Shown here in pieces: positions 41,282 through 50,216 of a DNA stretch of 64,000 nucleotides. A program made the position numbers and the translations under genes. The DNA is from Saccharopolyspora erythraea NRRL 2338 (GTDB lineage Bacteria > Actinomycetota > Actinomycetes > Mycobacteriales > Pseudonocardiaceae): NCBI RefSeq assembly GCF_000062885.1, contig NC_009142.1:5073584-5137583 (forward strand), written 5' to 3'. How positions within the stretch are numbered: position 1 is the first letter of the stretch; each line of letters opens with the position of its first letter. The notes beneath the pieces were generated by a model that searched no databases, had not been told where the DNA came from, and saw only the letters and a program-made list of their open reading frames with translations.

Positions 41282-42522
41282 ACGAGGTGGTGGTCACCGG
41301 CGTCGGCGTCCTCAACTCCGTCGCCGACGGTCCGGACTCCTACGCCGCCGCCCTGGCGGCCGGGCGAAGCGGCGTGCGCGCCGCCGACGTGGCGGCCGAA
41401 GCCAGGACGTCGGTGGGCGCCTGGCTCGACGGGTTCTCCGTCTCCGCCTGGGCCGACCGGCAACTGCGCGACGACCCGGACGCCGACCGGCTGGCAGCGG
41501 TGTCCCGCAGGGCCGCCCTGCCCGCGCGGACAGCGGCCTGCGCGGCGCTCGCGGCCGTCCGGCACGCGCTGCTCGGACCCGAGCAGCGCAGCGGTGCGGC
41601 GTTGATCGTCGCCGGCAACAACCTCGCGCTGGACTACCACGCCGACGTCCTGCACCGGTTCCGCGAACGACCGGGCAGCCTGCGCCCGTCGCACGCGCTC
41701 ACCCACCTCGACACCGACGTGGTGGGCGTGGTGAGCGAGGTGACCGGGATCGCCGGTGAGGGGTGGACGGCCGGTGCCGCCTCGGCCAGCGGCACGCTCG
41801 CGGTGATCCTCGGTGCCAGGATGGTCGCCGCGGGCGAGACGGACACCTGCCTGGTGGTGGCGCCGGTCTCGGAGCTGTCGGCGGCCGAGCTGCGCGCCTT
41901 CCACGACAGCGGCGCCATGGCGGGCTCGCACGGCACCGACGAGCCCTGGCAGGTGTGCCGGCCGTTCGACGCGCGGCGGCGGGGGTTCGTCTACGGCCAG
42001 GGCGCCGCGGCCGTGGTGCTGGAAAGCCGCGAGCGGGCCGGACGCAGGGGCGCGCGCCGGATGGCGGGCATCGCCGGATGGGGGCAGCGTCTCGACGCCC
42101 GCCGGGGCACCGAACCGGACCCGTCGGGACAGGCGGCGGCGATGCGCGCCGCGCTGGGCCGCGCCGGAGTGGAACCGGCCGCCGTCGACTACGTCAACGC
42201 GCACGGCACCGGCTCGGTGGTGGGCGACGCCGCCGAAGCGCGTGCGCTCGCCGAGGTGTTCGGGCCCGGAAACCGGCCCTTGATCAACTCGACCAAGCCG
42301 TTGGTGGGGCACTGCCTGGCCTCGGCGGGACTGCAGGAGCTGGTCGCCACGATCCTGCAACTGCGCGGCGGGTTCGCCCATCCCAACCCCAACCTGGCCG
42401 AACCGGTCGATCCGGCACTCGCGTTCGTCGGCCCGACCGCGCGTCGCGGGGCGCTGCACGTGGCGCTGTCCAACAGCGTGGCGTTCGGCGGGATCAACGC
42501 CGCGATCGTGGTCCGCCGGTGA
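41278..42522 (+). CDS. decarboxylative ketosynthase (Cys to Ser) of the HCS cassette
   Basis: 414 aa, FabF-like. The active-site stretch reads GAASASGTLA with Ser169 (codon TCG at 41782) where condensing enzymes have Cys. The two histidines remain (YVNAHGTGSVVGD, STKPLVGHCLASAG). This Ser variant with both His is the hallmark of PksF/CurC/MupG-type enzymes, which decarboxylate malonyl-ACP to acetyl-ACP for the HMG-CoA synthase. It overlaps KS1 by 4 bp and completes the cassette. Confidence 0.88.
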   Translation: MNEVVVTGVGVLNSVADGPDSYAAALAAGRSGVRAADVAAEARTSVGAWLDGFSVSAWADRQLRDDPDADRLAAVSRRAALPARTAACAALAAVRHALLGPEQRSGAALIVAGNNLALDYHADVLHRFRERPGSLRPSHALTHLDTDVVGVVSEVTGIAGEGWTAGAASASGTLAVILGARMVAAGETDTCLVVAPVSELSAAELRAFHDSGAMAGSHGTDEPWQVCRPFDARRRGFVYGQGAAAVVLESRERAGRRGARRMAGIAGWGQRLDARRGTEPDPSGQAAAMRAALGRAGVEPAAVDYVNAHGTGSVVGDAAEARALAEVFGPGNRPLINSTKPLVGHCLASAGLQELVATILQLRGGFAHPNPNLAEPVDPALAFVGPTARRGALHVALSNSVAFGGINAAIVVRR

Positions 42523-42633
42523 CGGCGCCTGAGGGAGAGGTGCTGCGAATGATGTTGCGGTGAAACGAGAACCCCGTTCCCCACGTACCTGTCACGAACG
42601 AGCGCAGCTCGCGGAGATCCATTGGAGGTCGCG

Positions 42634-43134
42634 GTGCCGGAAGGCCCGAAGAAGGATTTGCTGCACGTCCCGGCGAGCGAAGGGCAGTCGGTGTGGATCG
42701 GCGCCGACATCTACACGTTGAAGGCGACGAAGGAGACCACGGGCGGGTCGCTGAGCCTCATGGAGGTCTCGGTGCCGCCGGGCGACGGCCCGCCGCCGCA
42801 CGTCCACTCGAACGAGGACGAGGGGATCTACGTGCTCGCCGGGGAGCTGGAGTTCTTCACCGACGGCCGCACGTTCCTGGCCGGCCCCGGTGACTTCGTG
42901 TTCGTGCCCCGCGGCACCGTGCACGCGCTCCGCAACGTCGGCGTCCACCCCGGCAAGACTCTGACCATGTACACCCCCGGCGGCATGGACAGGTACTTCG
43001 CCGGGGTCGGCACCCCCGCCGAGCCCGGTGTGCCGCCCGCGCCGCAGATGTCGCCGGAGCAGTTGCAGAAGGCGATGGGACTCGCCCAGGAGTACGGCCT
43101 GGAGGTGCGGCTCCCCGAGGGCGGGCCGCAGTAG
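42634..43134 (+). CDS. cupin domain protein
   Basis: 166 aa from GTG 42634 (TTGGAGGT ribosome site). Single cupin with metal-ligand motifs HVHSNEDEGIYVLAGELEF (His, His, Glu) near residue 45 and GTVHALRN (His) near 96. Such small cupins resemble quercetinase-like or oxygenase proteins. It starts 111 bp after KS2 and could be the last gene of the biosynthetic unit, with a role in oxidation or cyclisation, but separate transcription is possible. Confidence 0.82.
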   Translation: MPEGPKKDLLHVPASEGQSVWIGADIYTLKATKETTGGSLSLMEVSVPPGDGPPPHVHSNEDEGIYVLAGELEFFTDGRTFLAGPGDFVFVPRGTVHALRNVGVHPGKTLTMYTPGGMDRYFAGVGTPAEPGVPPAPQMSPEQLQKAMGLAQEYGLEVRLPEGGPQ

Positions 43135-43291
43135 CGCCGCCGCGTGGCCACCAGCCCGTCGACGGACTGGCGGCCGCGCACCGGTCGCAGTGGCCGCACG
43201 CCGACCGACCGCACCGCCAGAGGAGTGGGAGCCGCCGACCCCGGGTAGCCGGGGCGGGAGGCATTTCTCCACCTCTGGCGGTGAGAACACG

Positions 43292-43780
43292 ATGTTGCCC
43301 GAGAAAGCCGACTGCGCCGTCCTGTCCGACGGCTACTGGGAAGAGGTCATCCTCGCCGCGGAGGTCGCCGGCCGGCTCGCCGTGCGTGAGCTCACCTGCC
43401 GATGCGCTGCCGGCGAGCTCACCCGAGGAGGGATCGTCGAGATGAACGTCGGTCCGTCCGGGAGCCCGTTGGCGGCGTGGCTGTGGTGCAGCAGGCGAGC
43501 CGTTCACTCCAGCGACGACACGGCCAGCATCGAGGTCGCGCTGGACGACACCGGTATCCCGCCGGCCTCGTCGGCCGGCTGCAAGGCGAGCTCACTCCTC
43601 GTGCGCCAGGCGTACGCGAGCGCCTACTGCACCGTGCTGGCGGAGGAAGCGGGCGCGGTGGCGGAACGGCACGTCACCCTCGACCCGCCCACGCTGCCGC
43701 GGCAGCGAACCAGCAGCCCCGAGATGCCGGCGCGCGTATCCGGCTCCGGGCATCTTGCGCGCGAGCGGACACCGGCGTAA
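43292..43780 (+). CDS. unknown small protein
   Basis: 162 aa from ATG 43292; the ribosome site is weak. No family is recognised. It has one Trp-rich loop (AAWLWCSRRA), several Cys residues (CRCAAG, WCSRR, SAGCK, YCTV) and a basic, Ser/Pro-rich C-terminal tail from about residue 130. ADCAVLSDGYWEEVILAAEVAGRLAV could be a helix. It lies between the cupin and the TetR gene (convergent). Coding probability is only moderate. Confidence 0.4.
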   Translation: MLPEKADCAVLSDGYWEEVILAAEVAGRLAVRELTCRCAAGELTRGGIVEMNVGPSGSPLAAWLWCSRRAVHSSDDTASIEVALDDTGIPPASSAGCKASSLLVRQAYASAYCTVLAEEAGAVAERHVTLDPPTLPRQRTSSPEMPARVSGSGHLARERTPA

Positions 43781-43827
43781 ACCCCGCGTTCCACCGGATC
43801 CGCACCCGGTCCCCCGCCTGACGCCGC

Positions 43828-44532
43828 TCAGGAACCGGGCGGCCGGACCTCGGTCAGGCTGTGCACCAGGGACGGCAGGGTGCGCATGACGTTGTCGCGC
43901 ACCGCGCGCTCGGCGTCCTCGGCGCCGGCGAGGATGGCCTCCTGCATCGCGGACTCGAAGTGGTCCAGCAGCAGCCGGGTCAGGTGTCCGGAGTCGACGG
44001 AGAACCGCAGCCCCACCGAGGCGAGCGCGGTGTCGACCATCGCGGCCAGCTCCTGCTGGAAGGTCCGCACGCTCTCCAGGAACCGCGGGGCGACCTGCGG
44101 CTCGCGCATCGCCAGCAGCTTGAACTCGCTGTTGAGCAGGCACCACTGCCGGTTGTCGGGCTGGACCGCCAGGATGTCGGCGATCGCGCCCTCGATCAGC
44201 TCCGGATCGGGCTTGCCGGCCACCCGCCCCAGCGGCGCGACCACCTCGTCGAACCGGTCGCGCAGGGTCTCCAGCCGCGCCCGGTTCTCCCGCTCGGTCA
44301 GGGCGAGGAACAGCTCCTCCTTGCTGGCGAAGTTCGAGTAGAACGCGCCGCGGGTGAACCCGGCGTCGTCGGTGATCGCCTCGATGGAGGTGCCGTTGAT
44401 GCCGTGCTCGCAGAACTGCCGGTAGGCGGCGTCGAGCAGCCGCTCGCGCGTCCTGGCCCGGCGCGCGGTCTCCCGCCCGCCACCTGCGGGTGCCTTTCCC
44501 GCCGCCGGCTTGCTCGTGTTCAACGGACCCAT
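43828..44532 (-). CDS. TetR-family transcriptional regulator
   Basis: 234 aa. A basic N-terminal tail is followed by the HTH: RTRERLLDAAYRQFCEHGINGTSIEAITDDAGFTRGAFYSNFASKEELF distributed over residues 27-75, with the signature GFTRGAFYSNFASKEEL. The C-terminal ligand domain is unremarkable. It is divergent from an MMPL transporter gene with a palindrome in between, a common arrangement for a drug- or lipid-export repressor. Confidence 0.9.
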   Translation of the reverse strand: MGPLNTSKPAAGKAPAGGGRETARRARTRERLLDAAYRQFCEHGINGTSIEAITDDAGFTRGAFYSNFASKEELFLALTERENRARLETLRDRFDEVVAPLGRVAGKPDPELIEGAIADILAVQPDNRQWCLLNSEFKLLAMREPQVAPRFLESVRTFQQELAAMVDTALASVGLRFSVDSGHLTRLLLDHFESAMQEAILAGAEDAERAVRDNVMRTLPSLVHSLTEVRPPGS

Positions 44533-44593
44533 CCTCCTCGCTCGACCAGCGGTTCCAGCATGACGCGTGCACCGGCGTGGAAGGACGCCACCT

Positions 44594-44632
44594 TATCGGA
44601 TACGCTCATGTATCGGATACAGTGCTGTATCC
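44594..44632. promoter_or_regulatory. TetR operator between regulator and MMPL transporter
   Basis: TATCGGATAC occurs at 44594-44603 and 44611-44620 (17-bp period). The second copy overlaps GGATACAGTGCTGTATCC (44615-44632), whose 8-bp arms GGATACAG/CTGTATCC are perfect. The site is 62 bp from the TetR start and 59 bp before the MMPL start. Confidence 0.65.
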
Positions 44633-44690
44633 AATCCCCCCGTTCCGGTGACATAGACCAGTCCGGTGCGTCCGGCGACAGGAGTCTGGC

Positions 44691-47399
44691 GTGTCCTCGT
44701 TCCTCTACTCACTCGGCCGCAGGGCCTTCGCCGCCCGCAAGACCGTGCTGCTCACCTGGCTGCTGGTGCTGGCCGTGGCAGGTGGCGCGGCGGGTCTGCT
44801 CAACAAGGGCATGGACAACTCGGTGACCATCCCCGGCACCGAGGCCCAGCAGGCGCTGGACCGGCTGTCGGTGACCTTCCCGCAGACCAGCGGCGCCTCG
44901 GCGCAGATCATCGCGGTGGCCCCGCAGGGCGTGCGCGACGCCGCCGTGCGCGCCGAGGTCGACCGGGCCGTCGAGGAGCTCAGGAACCTCGACGGGGCCG
45001 CCTCGGTCGTCTCCCCCTACGAGGAGAACATCGGCGGCACGATCAGCGAGAACGGCCGGGCCGGGCTGATCACGATCCAGCTCGACGGCGAGACCTCCAC
45101 GATCGGCCAGCCCACCAAGGACCGCATCGCCCAGATCTCCCACGACCTCCAGCAGCGCCTGCCCGCGGGCTCGCAGGCCTCCTACGGCGGGCCGCTGTTC
45201 GCGCAGAACTTCCCCGGCCTGAGCATCATCGAGGCGCTGGGCCTGGTCGTCGCGATCGTGGTGCTGATGATCACGCTGGGCTCGTTCCTGGCGGCCGGGA
45301 TGCCGCTGGTGAACGCGTTGGTCGGGGTGGGCGTGTCGATGACGCTGATCTTCGTCGCGACCGCGCTGGGACCGATCACCGCCACCACCCCGCTGCTGTC
45401 GCTGATGCTGGGCCTGGCCGTGGGAATCGACTACGCGCTGTTCATCGTCTCGCGCCACCAGCAGGAGCTCGCCGGGGGCGTGAGCGCGCGGGAGGCCGCC
45501 GCGCGGGCCAATGCCACGGCGGGCTCGGCGGTGATCTTCGCCGGGCTGACGGTCATGATCGCGCTGTTCGGGCTCGGCGTCGCCGGAATCCCGTTCCTGA
45601 CCACGATGGGCGTCACGGCCGCCGTCGGCGTCGGCATCGCGGTGCTGGTGTCGGTGACGCTGATGCCCGCGCTGCTGGGCTTCGCCGGCGACCGCCTGCG
45701 GCCGCGACCGCGCAAGAGGCGGGCCAGGCGCTCGGGCGGCGACCGGTTCTTCGCGGGCTGGGTGCGCGCGGTGACCCGCTTCCCGCTGGTGACCGTGCTG
45801 GTCGTGATCGGCGCGCTGGGCATCGCGACGGTGCCCGCCGCGGGGCTGCGGCTCGCGCTGCCCGACGCCGGGGCGCTGCCCCGGGAGGATCCGGCGCGGG
45901 TCACCTACGACCTGGTCTCCGAGCACTTCCCGAAGGGCTTCAACGGCCCGCTGATCGTCACCGGCGACATCGTCACCAGCACCGACCCGCTGGGCCTGAT
46001 GGCCGGTCTCAAGTCCGAGATCGAGCGGCTGCCAGGGGTGGCCGACGTCCCGCTGGCCACCCCGAACCCCACCGCCGACACCGGCATCGTGCAGGTGATC
46101 CCGGAGGGCTCCCCGGACTCCGAGCAGACCAAGCAGCTCGTCGACGAGATCCGCTCGCTGCGCGGGCACTTCCAGCAGACCTACGGCATCGACATCTCCG
46201 TCACCGGCTTCACCGCCGTGGGCATCGACGTCTCCGACAAGCTCGGCGAGGCGCTGCTGCCCTTCGGCGTGGTGGTGGTCGGGCTGTCGCTGATCCTGCT
46301 GGCGATGGTGTTCCGCTCGATCGCCGTGCCGATCAAGGCCGCGCTCGGCTACCTGCTCAGCATCGGCGCCTCGATGGGCATCGTGACGCTGGTGTTCCAG
46401 GACGGCTGGCTGGCCGACGCGCTCAACGTCTCCCGCACCGGGCCGGTGATCAGCTTCATGCCGATCGTGCTGATGGGCGTGCTGTTCGGGCTCGCGATGG
46501 ACTACGAGGTCTTCCTGGTCACGCGGATGCGCGAGGAGTTCGTGCACACCCGCGACGCGCGCGGCGCGGTCCACAGCGGATTCGTGTCCTCGGCCAAGGT
46601 CGTCACCGCGGCTGCGGTGATCATGTTCGCGGTGTTCGTGGCGTTCGTGCCAGAAGGCGACGCGAACCTCAAGCCGATCGCGCTCGGGCTGGCCGCCGGG
46701 GTGTTCGTCGACGCGTTCGTGGTGCGCATGACGCTGGTCCCGGCGGTGCTGGCGCTGCTGGGCGACAGGGCGTGGTGGATGCCGCGCGCGCTGGACCGCG
46801 TGCTGCCGTCGTTCGACGTCGAGGGCGAGGACCTGCGCGAGGAGCTGGAGCTGCGCGACTGGCCGCGCCCCGGTTCCGACGAAGCCATCGCCTGCCAGGG
46901 GCTGCGGCTGGTGGAGCCGTCCACCGGCGGCCCGGTCTACCGCGACGTCGGCTTCCTGGTGCCGCGCGGCGGGGTGCACGTCGTGCGGTGTGCCGACGAG
47001 TCGGCGACCACCGCGCTGCTGCTGACGCTGTCCGGCCGGTTGAAGCCGGACGCGGGCAGGCTCAAGGTCCTCGGTCACGTGCTGCCCGCCCGCGCCTCGG
47101 CGGTGCGCTCGCACGTCGCCTACGTCGACGCCGGCGAGGACGGCGCGGAGGCGGTGCGCCGCGCGCTGGCCGAGAACCCCGCGGTACTGGTGCTCGACCG
47201 CACCGACCGGGTCTCCGATCCCGCGGCGCGCCGGGAGATCCGCGCACTGCTCACCGGCTCCCGGCGGACCGTCGTCGCGGGCACCACCGGCCTGGCCGAG
47301 GTGAGCGACGTGCTGCCCGCGACCGCTTCGCCGACCGTCGCCGAATTGCGCGGCGGCGCGCCCGCCGCCCCCGGCGTCCTCTCCGGCGCGATCCGCTAG
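44691..47399 (+). CDS. MMPL/RND exporter fused to a degenerate ABC-ATPase-like domain
   Basis: 902 aa from GTG 44691. Residues 1-700 are an MMPL (MmpL/YdfJ-like) transporter: GRRAFAARKTVLLTWLLVL as TM1, a periplasmic loop, LGLAVGIDYALFIVSRHQQEL with the proton-relay Asp-Tyr, and a second half with LFGLAMDYEVFLVTRMREEF. The last 180 residues align by eye with an ABC ATPase: VYRDVGFLVPRGG, a P-loop position reading CADESATTALLLTLSGRLKPDAG (Walker A lost) and PAVLVLDRTDRVSDPAARREI (Walker-B-like, Glu lost). It is probably an ATP-independent regulatory or partner domain for the YhgE/Pip protein that follows. Confidence 0.88.
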   Translation: MSSFLYSLGRRAFAARKTVLLTWLLVLAVAGGAAGLLNKGMDNSVTIPGTEAQQALDRLSVTFPQTSGASAQIIAVAPQGVRDAAVRAEVDRAVEELRNLDGAASVVSPYEENIGGTISENGRAGLITIQLDGETSTIGQPTKDRIAQISHDLQQRLPAGSQASYGGPLFAQNFPGLSIIEALGLVVAIVVLMITLGSFLAAGMPLVNALVGVGVSMTLIFVATALGPITATTPLLSLMLGLAVGIDYALFIVSRHQQELAGGVSAREAAARANATAGSAVIFAGLTVMIALFGLGVAGIPFLTTMGVTAAVGVGIAVLVSVTLMPALLGFAGDRLRPRPRKRRARRSGGDRFFAGWVRAVTRFPLVTVLVVIGALGIATVPAAGLRLALPDAGALPREDPARVTYDLVSEHFPKGFNGPLIVTGDIVTSTDPLGLMAGLKSEIERLPGVADVPLATPNPTADTGIVQVIPEGSPDSEQTKQLVDEIRSLRGHFQQTYGIDISVTGFTAVGIDVSDKLGEALLPFGVVVVGLSLILLAMVFRSIAVPIKAALGYLLSIGASMGIVTLVFQDGWLADALNVSRTGPVISFMPIVLMGVLFGLAMDYEVFLVTRMREEFVHTRDARGAVHSGFVSSAKVVTAAAVIMFAVFVAFVPEGDANLKPIALGLAAGVFVDAFVVRMTLVPAVLALLGDRAWWMPRALDRVLPSFDVEGEDLREELELRDWPRPGSDEAIACQGLRLVEPSTGGPVYRDVGFLVPRGGVHVVRCADESATTALLLTLSGRLKPDAGRLKVLGHVLPARASAVRSHVAYVDAGEDGAEAVRRALAENPAVLVLDRTDRVSDPAARREIRALLTGSRRTVVAGTTGLAEVSDVLPATASPTVAELRGGAPAAPGVLSGAIR

Positions 47400-47417
47400 A
47401 AAGCCGAGGTACTCACT

Positions 47418-49346
47418 GTGAGCTCGTTGGTCAAGGGCCGGTCCCGCTTCCGGCTCCCCGTGTTGCCCCTGCTCGGCCTGCTGCTGGTCCCCCTGGCCAT
47501 CGCGGGACTGCTCACCTGGTCGCTGGGCGATCCCGGACGGCTGAAGGACGTCAAGGCCGCGGTCGTCAACAACGACAAGCCCGTGGAGGTCGGCGGCCAG
47601 CTCGCCCCGCTGGGGCGCCAGCTGTCGGCGAAGCTGGTCGGCGGGGAGATCAAGAGCAACTACAGCTGGGAGTTCGCGACCCCGCAGACCGCCGAGGAGG
47701 GCCTGCGCGACGGCACCTACGCGGCGGTGGTGACGATCCCGGAGAACTTCTCCGCGGCGGCCACCTCCTTCTCCGGCGACCCGGCCGCGGCCCGGCGCGC
47801 GACCATCGACGTCAGCACCGGCGAGCGCAGCCGCCTGGCCGACGAGGCGATCAGCCGGGTGGTGACCACCACGGCCGCGAACCTGCTCGGCCAGCAGCTG
47901 ACCACGACCTATCTGGACAACGTCTACGTCGGTTTCAACACCCTGGGCGACAAGCTGGGCGACGCCTCGGAGGGCGCGACCTCGCTGGCCGACGGCGCCG
48001 AGCAGCTCGCGGGCGGCACCGGCAAGCTCTCCGACGGAGCCGGCGAACTGGCGAAGGGCTCGCGCGCGCTGGCCGACGGGCTGGGCGCCCTCGACGACGG
48101 GGCGGCGCAGCTCGCGCAGGGCACCGGCGGGCTCTCCGACGGGCTCGGCGAGCTGCGTGAGCAGACCGGGCAGCTTCCGCAGCAGGTCGGGACGCTGGCC
48201 CTGGTCTCCGCGCAGGAAGCCCAGGGCGTGCAGCAGCTCAACGGCGGGCTCAAGGGGATGTCGGAGAAGCTCGCCGAGATGTCCAGGCAGTGCCCGCCCG
48301 GTGTCCTGCCGATGTGCAACGACCTCGCCGTCCAGGCCGCGACGGCGAAGGCCCTCAGCGACGGCGCCGGACAGGTGCAGCAGGCCAGCACCGGCGTTTC
48401 CGGCGGCCTGAACCAGCTCTCCGGCGGGATGCCCGCGCTCAGCGGCGGCATCGGCCGGCTCGCCGACGGCGCCGCACAGCTCGACGGCGGCGCGCAGCAG
48501 CTCGCCGGCGGGCTCTCGCAGACCCGGGGCGGTGCCGACAAGCTCGCCGACGGCGCGGACCAGCTGGCCGGAGGCATGCGCGGGGTCGCCGACGGTGCGC
48601 GCCGGCTCGGCGACGGCTCGGGGCAGCTCGCGGGCGGACTCGACCAGGCGGTGCGGCAGCTGCCGAAGTACCCGGACGGCGAACGGGACAAGCTGGCGAA
48701 GGCGGTGGCCAACCCGGTCGAGACCGCCGGGGGCACCACGCTCGGCTTCGGCTCCTCCGGCCTGTCGCTGTACGCGGTCCTCGCGCTGTGGGTCGGTGCG
48801 CTGGCGACGTTCCTGGTGCTGCGCCCGGTTCCGGAGCGCGCGCTGGAGTCGACCCGTTCGTCGCTGCGGCTGGCACTGCGGCAGTTCCGGCTGCCCGCCG
48901 TGCTCGCCGTGGTGCAGGGCGTGCTGGTGAGCGCGGTCGTCGGGATCGCGGGCGATCTCTCCGCCGGGCAGTGGTTCGCCGCCGCCGGGCTGCTGGCGCT
49001 GGCGGCGGTGGCGTTCACCGCGGTGAACCAGGCGCTCGCCGCGTTGCTGGGCGGCATCGGCCGGTTCGCGGCGATGCTGGTCGGTCTGGTGGTGCTGGCC
49101 AACGGGTTCGTGGCAGCGGTGCCCGCGGTGCTGGGTCAGATCTCCGCCGCACTACCGGTCGGTCCGGCGCAGGACGCCCTGCGGGCGGTCACCGACGGGG
49201 GCGGTCCCGGTGGCGCGGCTTTCGCGCTGCTGGTCATCTGGGCGCTGAGCGGCCTGCTGGTGACCTGGGTCGCGGTCGAGCGCGGGCGCACGGTCCGCGC
49301 CACCCGATTCCGCCCGGCCTACGGAGTCCAGCGCGGACTGGCGTGA
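47418..49346 (+). CDS. YhgE/Pip-domain membrane protein
   Basis: 642 aa. N-terminal membrane segment (VLPLLGLLLVPLAIAGLLTW), then a large extracytoplasmic region with VKAAVVNNDKPVEVGG, the YhgE signature. The middle (about residues 185-430) has many near-repeats of LADGA-x-QLAGG, predicted to form a long helical rod. Several C-terminal membrane segments follow. The start is GTG 18 bp after the MMPL stop, so the two are one operon. The family is found next to MMPL and ABC-2 exporters and in phage-infection proteins. The exported substrate is unknown. Confidence 0.87.
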   Translation: MSSLVKGRSRFRLPVLPLLGLLLVPLAIAGLLTWSLGDPGRLKDVKAAVVNNDKPVEVGGQLAPLGRQLSAKLVGGEIKSNYSWEFATPQTAEEGLRDGTYAAVVTIPENFSAAATSFSGDPAAARRATIDVSTGERSRLADEAISRVVTTTAANLLGQQLTTTYLDNVYVGFNTLGDKLGDASEGATSLADGAEQLAGGTGKLSDGAGELAKGSRALADGLGALDDGAAQLAQGTGGLSDGLGELREQTGQLPQQVGTLALVSAQEAQGVQQLNGGLKGMSEKLAEMSRQCPPGVLPMCNDLAVQAATAKALSDGAGQVQQASTGVSGGLNQLSGGMPALSGGIGRLADGAAQLDGGAQQLAGGLSQTRGGADKLADGADQLAGGMRGVADGARRLGDGSGQLAGGLDQAVRQLPKYPDGERDKLAKAVANPVETAGGTTLGFGSSGLSLYAVLALWVGALATFLVLRPVPERALESTRSSLRLALRQFRLPAVLAVVQGVLVSAVVGIAGDLSAGQWFAAAGLLALAAVAFTAVNQALAALLGGIGRFAAMLVGLVVLANGFVAAVPAVLGQISAALPVGPAQDALRAVTDGGGPGGAAFALLVIWALSGLLVTWVAVERGRTVRATRFRPAYGVQRGLA

Positions 49347-49351
49347 GATCC

Positions 49352-49382
49352 GGGGCAGGGCGGGGATTTCCTGCCCTGCCCC
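49352..49382. terminator. stem-loop between convergent YhgE and lyase genes
   Basis: GGGGCAGGGC (49352-49361) pairs perfectly with GCCCTGCCCC (49373-49382) across an 11-nt loop. It lies in the 57-bp gap between convergent genes and could terminate both. Confidence 0.65.
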
Positions 49383-49403
49383 AATCCAGGCCCGCGGGAC
49401 CGA

Positions 49404-50216
49404 TCATGACTCGTTGCCGTTGCGGGCGGCCATGATGCGCCGCGCTCGCTCCAGCACCGGCTTGTCGACCATCTGCCCGCCGACGTGGGTGACCGAGTCC
49501 CCCGCCCCGACGACTGCGCGTGCCCACTCCCGCTCGCTCTCGGACGGCGCGAACCCGTCCGAGACGACCGGCACCTGGCCGGGATGGACGCACAGCTTCC
49601 CGCCGAAGCCGAGGCGGCGGGCGTGCGCGACGTCGCCCTCGAGGACCGCGGTGTCGTCGAGCGCGATCGTCACGCCGTCGATGGGCTGGGCGAGGCCTGC
49701 CGCCGCCGACGCGAACACGAGCCTGGAGCGCGCGTAAGCCAGCGCTGCGCGGTCGTCGGGTGCGGCGCCGAGTTCACCGGCGAGGTCGACGTTGCCCAGG
49801 GCGACCCGGACGGTTCCGGCCGTCGCGCACAACTCGGCGGCCCGCTCCACGCCCGACGCCGTCTCGACCAGCGGGATCAGACCTCGCGTCCGGCGGCCGA
49901 CGTCGCAGAGCGCCGGGCCCGCCTCGGCCTTGGGCACCACGACGGGGCAACCGTGGCGGACGGCGGTCGCGAGATCGTCCTCGAACCACGCGGTGCCGGG
50001 CGGGTTGATCCGGAGAGCGCAGTCGCCGCCCTGCTCGAGCCACTCGGCGGCGTCGCACCGCGCGCGGTCCTTGTCCTCGGCCGCGACGGCGTCCTCGAGG
50101 TCGACGATCACCACGTCGGCCGCGGACGCGGCGGCCTTGGCGAACCGGTCGGGCCGGTGCCCGGGCACGAACAGGAAGCTGCGGGCGGCGGCGATGCGCT
50201 CTCGTGCGAGCGTCAC
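49404..50216 (-). CDS. CitE-like beta-hydroxyacyl-CoA/citramalyl-CoA lyase
   Basis: 270 aa from GTG 50216, which overlaps the upstream gene's stop. AARSFLFVPGHRPDRFAKAA (about residues 8-27) and the metal motif VVIVDLEDAVAAEDK (about 35-49) start the TIM-barrel fold. IPLVETASGVERAAEL holds the metal Glu and FGGKLCVHPGQV is the C-terminal signature. Family members cleave citramalyl-, malyl- or methylmalyl-CoA to acetyl-CoA/propionyl-CoA plus pyruvate/glyoxylate. The hydratase upstream suggests citramalyl-CoA. Confidence 0.88.
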   Translation of the reverse strand: MTLARERIAAARSFLFVPGHRPDRFAKAAASAADVVIVDLEDAVAAEDKDRARCDAAEWLEQGGDCALRINPPGTAWFEDDLATAVRHGCPVVVPKAEAGPALCDVGRRTRGLIPLVETASGVERAAELCATAGTVRVALGNVDLAGELGAAPDDRAALAYARSRLVFASAAAGLAQPIDGVTIALDDTAVLEGDVAHARRLGFGGKLCVHPGQVPVVSDGFAPSESEREWARAVVGAGDSVTHVGGQMVDKPVLERARRIMAARNGNES

